Shown here: positions 30,832 through 40,900 of the stretch, in pieces
How positions within the stretch are numbered: position 1 is the stretch's first letter
Layout: every line of letters begins with the position of its first letter
Position numbers and translations under genes: made by a program
Source of the DNA: Gracilaria domingensis
Taxonomy: Eukaryota > Rhodophyta > Florideophyceae > Gracilariales > Gracilariaceae
Assembly: GCA_022539475.1 (NCBI GenBank)
Contig: VCMS01000030.1
Span: 392,595-456,594 of the forward strand
Direction of reading: 5' to 3'
Length of the DNA stretch: 64,000 bases
Notes under the pieces: model-generated
Database searches by the model: none
Told to the model about the DNA's origin: nothing
The model's input: the letters and a program-made list of their open reading frames with translations, nothing else

Positions 30832-31469
30832 TTTGTTTGAAGTGGTTGTGAAACAACAGCTACGTCCGAGCGAGCTTGAGGGAGCTGTGAATTCGGAAGC
30901 TAAAAAGTCTAGACTTTGTGACTCGGGAGCATTCTGTATTACGATATCGTCACCCTGGGTGTGACATGAACGTGTGGCTGTAGGCTTCACGAAGAGTATG
31001 CGCGGCGCATGCCGGCCACAAGGCTTTCCGATTCAAATCTGAAACATTTTACTAGACCCCATCTATTATATCGTACTCTGTAACTCTGTCGATATTTACT
31101 ACTACTCCTATTCGTAAGATACACGCACCGTGAAAGGTATCCAGGAGCTTCTTGCAGCTTCGGATACTTCACAGGTACATGTTGCTTATCTTCTAAAACC
31201 TAGTACTGGCCCACTGAGCACAGTTCTATCTAGCCCTCTGTTAGCTACGTTGCATGAAGTGATTGTACCGCTGCGTCGCATTATGTTTCCCGCGAATCTT
31301 CGTCCCCTTGGACAATTCGGGAATGTCGCTAAAGTCATGCTTGTTGGTATGTTACCTTTTTGTGCCGGGCTTTTGTCCACATGCCAGGGGATGTTAGCCG
31401 GCACCACATATCGACAAATGATGCCTGGCCTTGTTGTATTGGTACTGCTCTTCCACCTGCGACTTGAAG
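30832..31469. other. intergenic between unknown protein and bZIP gene
   Basis: It holds the promoter of the minus-strand gene ending at 29809 and the 3' flank of the bZIP gene. A plus frame at 31130-31513 (GTG start, one hydrophobic stretch) and an opposite frame at 31186-31551 overlap each other; neither has support. Confidence 0.4.
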
Positions 31470-33236
31470 TTAAAAGAACGATTCGATATCGGCCTCTCGA
31501 TATCGTTGAATGAAGCGTAATTTCAGAGACTGATTCTCCTCTATCAGGCATCCCTTCCGTTGTTCCAAAGATGGTAAGTAAGCTTTCAGGTACGCCAGTT
31601 CCATTTTCGTGTTCTCGATTCTCCGTCTGCGCTTCTCATTACTGCGCTGCGCTGAAATACGATTACGAATAACGATTTCGCTCTTTGTTGGAGCTGGCAA
31701 GGTCTTCTTAAACGGAGGCATTGGCTGCTCTTTTGGCGGTTTGTTTACGATAGTTGCCGCATTATCCGGGGCTTCATGGAAGATTATGCTAGAACTAGTG
31801 TTAGCACTATTGGCCGGCAGCACACGTGATGACATACGCGGCATACCGGCAGCAACTTCATTAACGCGTACAGAAGGGGTAACATCGGCCCCGTTACCAA
31901 GCAGGATTCTCTGAGAACCATGGCGGGCGGGGTGAGCAGGTTCTCTACCAGAGACTGTTGAAGATAGCTCTGGATCACTACTGGGCATAAGTTGGGGGTT
32001 GACCTGAGCTATGCTTGGACCGATTTCTCGAGCGGGGAAAGCCGGGGTTTCATGCATGGCGTTATTCGGTAACAGCCGCTGGGGTGCGTGCAAGTGCGGT
32101 GAAGAGACAGGCATCTCTGCGGGAACGTGAGAGATATCCATGCGGCCATCCCCATAATGGCGAGGATTGCTTTCAGTGTGATTGATCGCATCATCGGCAC
32201 CTGGCATCAGCTGGGGAAACGAAAACTGCTGCGCGAGTTGATTCGGCTGGGACGATTGCGAGACAAACGATGATTGATGAGGTTGCGGCGACACTGGGCG
32301 TCGTCGAGGTGCATCAGTCGTTCTCGACGGACCGAAAGCATCTACCGTTCTCATCGGCAACGATAGGCGGGCATCGGCAGCTATGAGTTGCAAGTAAGAA
32401 GCTCGCAAGCGATCGAGGTGATCTTGGCGAATGCCGACGAGCATAGAACGAGGTGCCTGACACACGGAGGTGTGGGCGGGGACAGTGCGCACCGCATGCG
32501 AAGAATCAACCTGTCGCATACCAGGCGGAATCCGGCAGGGTAACGAAAGCGAATCGTACACGCCAAAGTCCGCTAGACCCAAGAAAGAGCCATCGGGTGC
32601 GTGCGGTCGACGAAGTGGTGCAGAAAGCTTGTGGAAAGAAAAGTGGCGCGAATACAAGAGAATGTCATCCGGGACGGCCGTGAAGGTCGGGTAGCGAAAA
32701 GAGACAAGCACGGTGTCCAGCAGGAAGATGGTACTGTTGACGAGAATCAAGCGCGAGATGGTGACGGTGGGGTTGGAAGGGCTGGTGCCTTCTACGCGGG
32801 TGCACTTGAACAACTCGCCGGGCACCGAGGAGTAGGTGTAGCGACCAATATGGGTGGTGGGGGGGGAAGAGGCGTTCTGAACGTGATCGAAGAAGAAGCC
32901 GAGCACGCTCTGGCCGCGACTTTGCGTGGGTAGGAGCAGGGTGTTGGTGCGCTGCAAGATGGTCTCGGACAAGTGGGAGGCGCACGACGGACGGGCGCAG
33001 ACGTACAGAAGGCTGTAGCCACGGGAGAGGTTGAGGTTGGGGCGCTGTTCGTCCGAGGTGTAGCCGGTGTCGAAGGCGGAGCGCAAGATCCAGGCGAGTG
33101 CGTGCGAGTTTGCGCGAAGGCTGCTGAAGACGTCGTTGTACGTTGAAATCAGAAGCTCGATGTGGGTGTTGGAGAGCGATATGGCGGGCGGCGGGGGCTC
33201 GTTGTTGAAGTGGGCGTGGTGGGGGGAGGCGGTCAT
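31470..33236 (-). CDS. bZIP-domain protein with unusual basic region
   Basis: The first good ATG is at 33236 (588 residues). The frame stays open to 33584 through a poly-Pro translation of a G homopolymer, without ATG. The N-terminal half has an ordered segment (HIELLISTYNDVFSSLRANSHALAWILR and following ~200 residues) of unknown type. A long Pro/Ser/Gln-rich disordered region follows. At the C-terminus is a bZIP: basic region RNRISAQRSNEKRRRR and heptad leucines (YLKAYLPSLEQRKGCLIEEN then SLKL), four Leu at exact 7-residue spacing and in register. The canonical N-x7-R/K is N-x7-N here, and a Pro sits in the zipper, so DNA specificity or dimerisation may differ. Expected to be a nuclear transcription factor. 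Confidence 0.75.
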   Translation of the reverse strand: MTASPHHAHFNNEPPPPAISLSNTHIELLISTYNDVFSSLRANSHALAWILRSAFDTGYTSDEQRPNLNLSRGYSLLYVCARPSCASHLSETILQRTNTLLLPTQSRGQSVLGFFFDHVQNASSPPTTHIGRYTYSSVPGELFKCTRVEGTSPSNPTVTISRLILVNSTIFLLDTVLVSFRYPTFTAVPDDILLYSRHFSFHKLSAPLRRPHAPDGSFLGLADFGVYDSLSLPCRIPPGMRQVDSSHAVRTVPAHTSVCQAPRSMLVGIRQDHLDRLRASYLQLIAADARLSLPMRTVDAFGPSRTTDAPRRRPVSPQPHQSSFVSQSSQPNQLAQQFSFPQLMPGADDAINHTESNPRHYGDGRMDISHVPAEMPVSSPHLHAPQRLLPNNAMHETPAFPAREIGPSIAQVNPQLMPSSDPELSSTVSGREPAHPARHGSQRILLGNGADVTPSVRVNEVAAGMPRMSSRVLPANSANTSSSIIFHEAPDNAATIVNKPPKEQPMPPFKKTLPAPTKSEIVIRNRISAQRSNEKRRRRIENTKMELAYLKAYLPSLEQRKGCLIEENQSLKLRFIQRYREADIESFF

Positions 33237-33313
33237 GACGGGGGCTGAGGGTGTTTGGGAGGAGGGAAGCGACGGAGAAAGCGGTGGGGGTTGGGGGGCG
33301 GGGGCGGGAGGAA

Positions 33314-33336
33314 GGGGGGGGGGGGGGGGGGGGGGG
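33314..33336. repeat. 23-base G homopolymer
   Basis: Uninterrupted G run on the plus strand, within a G-rich context (33285-33355). It lies upstream of the bZIP start on the template side and may form a quadruplex; its length is likely unstable or misassembled. Confidence 0.9.
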
Positions 33337-33702
33337 AGGAAGAGGGGGGGAAGAGCGTAGAGGCGAGGCGGATATGAAACGGCGCGGCGGGGCGGAGCAA
33401 ACAGCCGCGCAAGTCGCGAGGGCGCGGCGGTGCGCGGCTCTGGCGCGGCGACGCAGTCGGTTGCGGCGGCGCGCCGCGGTGGCGCGCATCGTCCACGCGT
33501 GGACGGGCGGCGGCGCCTTTTCCACTGCACCTGAGCCGTCGCGCTCCTCGCTGCCACCAGCGAGTGGGATCCGTGCTCACCCACTCAGCGCGCCGCAGCG
33601 CGCACACGCGTCACGGCGCGCGCGCCCCATTACAGCGGCCGCGCATCTTGCGCGCGCGCGCCGCCGCGCAATGACAGTTGCCGCCGTTGATTTGCGACGC
33701 TG

Positions 33703-33896
33703 TCGTGGCGACGCTGTCGTGGCGACGCGTCGTGCCGCGACGCGACGCGCCGCGACGCGACGCGACGCGACGCGACGCGACGCGACGCGCCGCCGCCGCC
33801 ACGCCGCGCTCTGCCGGAGCTCGCTGCCGCCGCACCGTTTGGGCGCCCGCCGCGCTCGCCGCGCCCGCCGCGCTCGCCGCGCCCGCCGCCGCCGCA
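33703..33896. repeat. CG-rich short tandem repeats
   Basis: It contains two copies of GACGCTGTCGTGGC (from about 33708), then a (CGACG)n-type run to about 33792, then iterations of CCGCGCTCGCCGCGCC at 33850-33893. Low-complexity DNA rich in CpG. Confidence 0.8.
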
Positions 33897-34931
33897 GCGC
33901 GTGTCTGGCCTCGCGCGGAGCGCCGCACTCGCGAGCGCTCACCGCGCCGGCTGTAAGCATCGTGCGCTCTCGCCATGCGCACTGTACCAACCGTCCCCGT
34001 GCGCTCCCCCGACTAGTCCACGCCAGCTTTGCAATCGTGAGATGCTGACAGAAACCGCCAACTTCTGCCGCATCTGTATAACCGTGTGCCGCCCGCTTGC
34101 GCTCGCACTCTGCTCAAGCCGCGCAAATTCCGCGTACACTTCGTCTTCCTACGCGCGCATGCGCTGAGCGCGCTGCGCGTCGCGCGCCCGACTCGCTGCC
34201 GCCCCGGGTGCCGCACAGCCGCCGTGCCCGGGCTGCACCGCGTGCAGTCCGCATCATCAGTTGCATCGCTATCGCAAGCATCTTGCGCGCCCCCACATGG
34301 CATGGCAGCGCGCCGGCTTTCCCGCTCCGTGTGCGCGTGTACACGTGCCGCCGTTCATCTGAATTATTTAATTTCAGTTTTCGGGCTTCCAGTGTGTGGC
34401 GGCTGTAAGCAACGCTGCGCTACCCGCCAAATTTTGCATTCGCGTGGCGCCAGCGCCAAAAAGTAGCGCGGACACGCAAACAGTCGTCGACCGCCGCTGC
34501 CGCATATCTCTCCTGTCCTCCGCGAGCCTCATCGCCGCCGCCGCTGCCGCCGCGTGCATTCGCCGCGCCGTTACCATCGCCCCGACCGCCATCGCGCTCA
34601 AGCAATCAAAAGCGCCTCTGCTGCCTGTCTGCCACAGCCGCTTCCCCATTCTCTCAACTGTCGCCGTACGCATCGGCTTTTGGCTTGGTCCGCCGCACCA
34701 AGCTCCACCTTCTTTTGTACCTCGTCTGCGTCTCGCCACTCATACAGCCTCCACTTAAACAGCCTCTACTCCTTCAGTAGCGCACCTCCTTCTCTCCAGC
34801 TTGTCAACATTGTCAACCTAATTCCCGTCTTCGCGCTCGCCCCTTCTCACAGCTGCTGCCCACGCTGCGTTTCGCGCTGCGCTCTCGTACTAGAAAGTAA
34901 CATTTCACATCCGCCACCATTTTGACACGTC

Positions 34932-37900
34932 ATGACGCCAAAGAGAAAGAATTCAAGTCGCCTTCGCGCCAACGCGGCTGCGAACGACCATCCCAAACTG
35001 CCACAACCTCCCGAGTACATCATGTCCTTGAAGACAAACGACCCTAAGAGTTTTGTCGTTGAACTCGTCTCCTTCTTTCGAAAGCAGAAGCATCATCCAG
35101 AGGTGTGTGTGGGATGGTGGTGCTGCTTTCCAAAGTACATGTCGTACTTACTCACTTACCTCTCAGAACCTTTTGATGACGACCGACAAACCTGGGAGCA
35201 ATTTAGACGTCAAGTTGCCATCCAGATAAAGAACTGTCGCCAATGCGCTACCAAGTACCATCAAGCTGTGGCCGCGTGGGAAGTCGGCGACGAGTTGGCA
35301 AGCTGGCCGAAAAGTGTTGCCAAGAGACGGGTTCAAGCCTTGCTTGATTGGGATTGCGATCGTGTAATTCCCAGCATCCTCATTGGCGCCGATATCAACG
35401 AAAACGACCCCGCACAACGGGGCGCCATGATGCAATGTAGAGAAGCCTTTCTGGAGGCCTTAATAAGTCTTCGATTGTGCACATGCGCCAAGTTCTGTGC
35501 CGCACTTGGCACCGTTTTCCGGAAGCGTACTCCAGCTCGCAATGCGGAAGACGTCATTCCGTTCATCCGAAGTCTTAAATTTATTCCCTCGGGCTTGCTC
35601 GCGCTGTGCTTTCACGATGTGCCCGCTGTTCAGGTATGGGCTCTTCGTATTTACAACGATTCTCGCGGTTTGCAAGCAGGCTTACCCGCGCTGCTCTATC
35701 TCTTTCGAAAAGAGCTCAAACGCATCAACGAATTGCAAGAGGCACTGGAGTGCGATACATATCTTGATAGCTCAGATTATGAAAGCGACATTTGGAAACT
35801 TCAGTCACGTTGGGAGAGCTTCTCGACTTTGTTTTGCAAGGCAGACCAGGGGACTATGTATTCTTTTGTCGAAGACGGACACCATCTTAAGCTTATGAGG
35901 GCTGTTTCTTTGGCCACGGCGTCAAAGTTCGAAAAGGTTGTGAAGGCTGGCTGCAGAATTTTCCGCCTTCTTCTGCGAAGAGTGTCATACGATGTTTTGT
36001 TCGTTTCCAGCTCATTTACACCGAAGGAACTCCTGGATCATGTGCTTTTGGGGGTCAGGAGACCGTCCAATTCATCTAATACAAGAGAGAACCTTCTTGG
36101 GCTTCTGAGTCCTGTTTTCACCCTTGTTCGCAGTAATTGCGACAAAGAAAAGGTGGCGCGATTGTACACTAGATGCCTGCAAAAGTTGTACGACATTGCG
36201 GGCATAGCGAAAATTTGTGGTTTGACTACACAGGCCGAAGCATTGGAAACGTTACCGGGTATTGAGAACAATTCTAGAGATCGACACACTCTTCTCAAGG
36301 TTACCTCGCAGCTTTTGTTGTTGTTTTACAGGTACTCGGTCCCCGCGTTGCCTGTTGAAGACCCAGTCATGATTTCAAACATTGTCATCTCCGCTGTCTG
36401 GGAAGATGCGACAAGTGACTGGAGTTGGGATCTGCTTCGGTTTGTACTTCTTACGGATGCGTTTAACATCATCAGGAATATTAAACCATCGAAAGACGTT
36501 GAAGTAATATCCTCAACGTTTCTCGACGAAAGAGTTACAATTGGAGAAAAGCGTGCGGACGAGGAACATCTTTTGTCGGAGTTATTGCACATCGGTGGGA
36601 AAAGCAAACCCAAAAGGACATGGGTGGGACCTTTATGGCGAAAGGTGTTATCCGGGACTCATATCAGAAGTCACGATTCTCATAGTGACGCTGTCATGGA
36701 GAGAGAAATGTCTGTTCTCTTGGACTTGCATAGAGTGATCGGGATTCTAGACAACAGAATGGTTCAAGCAACGTTTGATGACGAAGAGGGTGTTTCTCAA
36801 TCTTATGGACAATCCTCCCCTTCGATAATATCGAAGCAGAAGAGGCGCCTTGTAGAATCTATCAACACCGTTCAGGAACTTACTTGGTCACGGTTTCGAC
36901 GGATCTGCGATATGAGGTCGACCCAAACCTGGATGCGTCTGTTGCCGTTTCATGCGGCTCATCTGTTATCGAGCGCGAAAAAGGACGTCAGTGTGCAATG
37001 CCTGGCTGCAATGCGGAGATCGTTTGGACTTCAGAATAATTCGAGTTTGAGTAGTCAGTCAAAGCTTCTTGCTACTGCCGTTAAGAAGAATCCAGAGGCG
37101 GCATCCATGCTTGTTGATGGCGTCTATTCTTCGCTGCGCATCATGTATGCTCTTGGCGACATGGTCTCGCCAAGGACGTATGCTTCCTTTTTCCTGTGGT
37201 TCCAAATCCTTCATGATTCAGGCTACACTTCTCTGTTGCGTGCTAGGTCCACATCGCGCTGGGCGATGGCTGTAGTTCAATGTTTCTCTGTGAACTGGAA
37301 GAGTTTTGAGAAGAACATCGGGGAAGAGGAGTATGGTCAAACGTGCTGTCAATTCTTCACCAAACTGCGAGAGATATGGAGTATACTATACGCTGACGCG
37401 AATCGCAAAGCTTCCCCCCAATCACAGGCGTTAGTTGTTCGAAACGCGACGAAAGGACTGTTTAGCATGCACTGCATGAAAGATTCAGGTGTCCTCGCTT
37501 CTTGGGCATACACAATGGCATCAATGGCTTCTGAGTGGAAGACTTCGGAGGAGCATCGTTCTGCCATGTGCAAAATTATCGCATCACATGCCAACGGTAG
37601 CTCAGAAGGTAATCGGATGACATTCGAACAATGTGAAATGTTAGTTCAGAAGGGGGGTCTTGATGCAGCGAAGTCGTTTTTGAAGGGGTGGTCGAAAATT
37701 GATAAGAAGGCGACGGGCAATGACGTAAAGCCCAAGGTTCTCAACAGCACGAGGATTGATCACTTTTTCCCGCGGAAAGCACCTGAACCGAGCAGGGATA
37801 GACATCCTCAAATCCACGGGATCAGAAACAACACGATCACTCGGGGACCTATTCGTAATCCACGGCCCAGACTTCCGCTGGCTAGAACTATATTGAAGCC

Positions 37901-40900
37901 CGTGAGGGCAAATGGACCTTTGAGTGACTTGAGAAAGGAGTTGCTCGGCGATGCACCTGTGCGGCCAAAGGCTCGTCGCGGGCTGCAACCAGAAAGCCAG
38001 CCAACCAAAACCCCATTTGAGATTCAGATTGAGCAAGCAAGGGCAAAGAAAGCTGCTCGCTTGGTTGCAGAGAGTAATCGGGTGCTACAGTCCATGGATG
38101 TCAATGACAAACTAAGCAGTAGAAGCCCATCTAAAGAACCACCTGTGGATTTAGAAGGGACTGCGGCACGAGAGGTGACTCCAAGCCCAGATCCAGAACA
38201 AGAGCTTCTTCGTGAGTGCACACTGCCGAAAAGTGTTAGAAATCTGCCACCACGCGATATGGATCTTGTGTACCGAGCTCTTATTCACAAGACAGAGCCG
38301 AAGGTGTCGGTATCAGGCGATTTCAGAGAATGTGGTAAGACATACGCAAATGTTGAAGAGTACGTGGAATTCTGGGAGCCACTGCTTATATCAGAGTGCC
38401 GCGCTTCGATTCAAAACACAGTGAGGGAAGAAAATAACTTTGCCTCGCAGTTTCAGCACGACGCGAACGGTTACAGGTATTGCCGCACTGCTTTTGAGGT
38501 GCAAGAACCACCTTCAAGTATTGGATACTTTCATCAGCTACGTTTAAACTTCTGTCCGGACCAAGGAGGAATTCCGAAAGAGTTTGGGCAGGACCTATCG
38601 AGTTCACAATTCTCCGTTTTTCAAGCTCAGCCAACAGACCTAGTATACCTCCGAATACCTCCGGCAAGGTGTACAGAACGCGATGGAGCGCCCCAAGCGG
38701 AAGCTATAGCACTCGTCTCTACCTCGAAGGTGGAAAAGGGCGTTCGTGAGCTGGTCCTACAAATATGTTTTGACGATGGGCTTGATAAGGCTCCTGGGAA
38801 AGGACGACGCATTCAGATAAGTCGTCTATCCAGCCTGGTCACATTTCAGAGGCAGATTGAAGCATTGTGGTCGATTTCTAATCTTCCAGATGGCATACTA
38901 TGGCCGATACTTGACCCATCTCAGGGCTTGTCGGTAAATGACAGGGTTTATGTCAGCAACCGAGAGACGTCTACCGGTCTTGCTGCTGCTCCATCTGAAT
39001 TCATTTGTGATCTTGAGAAAAGCGGAGGCCTCAACCACTCTCAAGCCGATGCCATAGGCAATGTTGTTCGCTCGTCGGGACCGTTACTCCAATACCATGG
39101 GCCAAAAACAAATGAAAGGTTCTTTAAGAAGAATCATGGAGCTCTGAGCCTAATCCAGGGCCCACCAGGTACAGGAAAAACGTCTACCATCATGAACATG
39201 ATTTCCGCATTCATCACTACTTCACAGAATCGCTCTTTTCCGCGCGCTGTCCGGGTTTCTGTGGATGACGTGCCTCTTAGGATACGAATTCCTGCCATAC
39301 GTGTGCTCGTGTGTGCTCCATCTAATGCGGCTGTCGATGAAATCATGTCACGGGTTGTTGGACAGGGCTTGACGTTTCCTGGAGGCACTAAGGCATGCCC
39401 GAGAATAGTTCGAGTGGGTGCCGGTACGACTATTGACCAACTTAAGCGGTTTGAGCTTCGCTTACTTGCAAAGTCACGTGGACAGCGGAATCAAGCTGAA
39501 TCTGACCTCAAGGATACAAAGACACGGTTAGATAATCAGTGTCGAGCCCTACAACAAGTGAATGAAAGGATATCCAAAGCACATACTCAAAGATGCGTAT
39601 TAATTGAGAAGGAAGCACAAAGTATTAAGTTGCAAAAGAGTTCCTCCCCGGAACTTCTGCGACAAATACAGTCTTTGACGGAACGATTAACCATCTTGCA
39701 CGAAGAGAAAGATGTACTCAAGGGTCACCTTTGTCAAGTTCGAGATGAACGAAAGGTTCAAGACCGCGCCATACGGATGGAAAAGATGAAGCGCATGAGC
39801 AGAATATTGAATCAATCTAACTTAGTCTTTTCTACGTTGAATTCAGCTGGACATGAGATGATGAAGACTCTGGGTGTCAGTTTTGATGTGATTATCATCG
39901 ATGAGGCGGCCCAAAGCATCGAACCGGAAAGTCTTATTCCCATGACTCTCGGAGCAAAGGGTAGAAGCACTTCCAAATTCAGCCATGTTGTTCTGGTGGG
40001 AGATGCACAACAGCTACCAGCAACAGTGGTGTCTACTAATCCTTCCGTTGTGAAGCATCTCCGGACTTCGCTTTTTGAACGTATGTGCTTATCAGATCGA
40101 CATCGAGCAACGATGCTGAATGTACAATACCGCATGCATCCAACGATTTCTAGCTTTCCCAATAAGCAATTTTACTTCGGGGAGATACGAGATGGGCCAA
40201 AAGTAGCGGAGAAGCATATGACGAAATGCTTTCATCGCGACAGCAAAAGAAGATTTGGACCGCTGACCTTCTACGATACCTCAAAACTGAATCATGTAGA
40301 GAAGCGAACGGCAAAGGGGTCTGTAAGCAACTTATCTGAAGCTCGTCTCGTAATTAAGATTCTCAGAAGCTTGATCCGCTCGTACAGGTCTGAGGATTTT
40401 AATGACAGTATTGTTCTTCTAAGTCCTTATCGTCAGCAAGTTTTTCTGTTACAGCAACTTGTTCGTGAATGTCGGATCCTTAGCACAATGAACGTTGAAG
40501 TAAGTACTATAGACGGTATTCAGGGTCGTGAGAAACAGATTGTTGTTCTCAGTACCGTGCGAGGCGGAAATGCGAAGGATATTGGTTTCGTGAACGACGA
40601 AAGGCGGATGAATGTAGCGCTTACAAGGGCTCAGCATTCTTTGCTTGTCGTGGGAAGCGCTTTGGTTTTGAGTCGAACATCCATGCCGTGGCAGGGACTC
40701 GTTAGCCACTGTCGCGAAAACTCCCATCTAATTTCCATATCGACGAATTGTGACTCCTTCTTTGCTGTTAAAGACAATGTGGGTGGCCGTGACACAAATG
40801 CGGGTAAGTATTCTGCTGCCAAAGTTGTGTTGCAGGGCTTGTCTTGTGCTGTTCCGAACCGTGGAGCCCGGGTCAAAGACGAAGACGTTCCGAATGGTGG

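Larger units (their letters stand above)
33237..34931. promoter_or_regulatory. 1.7-kb CpG-rich divergent promoter region, bZIP/SEN1-like
   Basis: It separates divergent start codons and is extremely GC- and CpG-rich in 33360-34330. It contains a G homopolymer, CGACG/GCGCC iterations and short direct repeats. Long Arg/Ala/Pro frames exist on all strands (for example 33251-34048) but are products of composition. The right 300 bp (34630-34931) are pyrimidine-rich, fitting a 5' UTR or core promoter for the helicase gene. Confidence 0.55.

Noticed and set aside
31130-31513. 127-codon plus-strand frame with a hydrophobic segment
   Set aside because: It starts with GTG, overlaps the bZIP coding end, and a competing 121-codon minus frame covers the same DNA. 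No domain.
33251-34048. 265-codon plus-strand frame (and similar Arg/Ala-rich frames on both strands)
   Set aside because: The translation is pure low-complexity Arg/Ala/Gly from CpG repeats, the frame is open on several strands at once, and it overlaps the 5' region of the bZIP gene.
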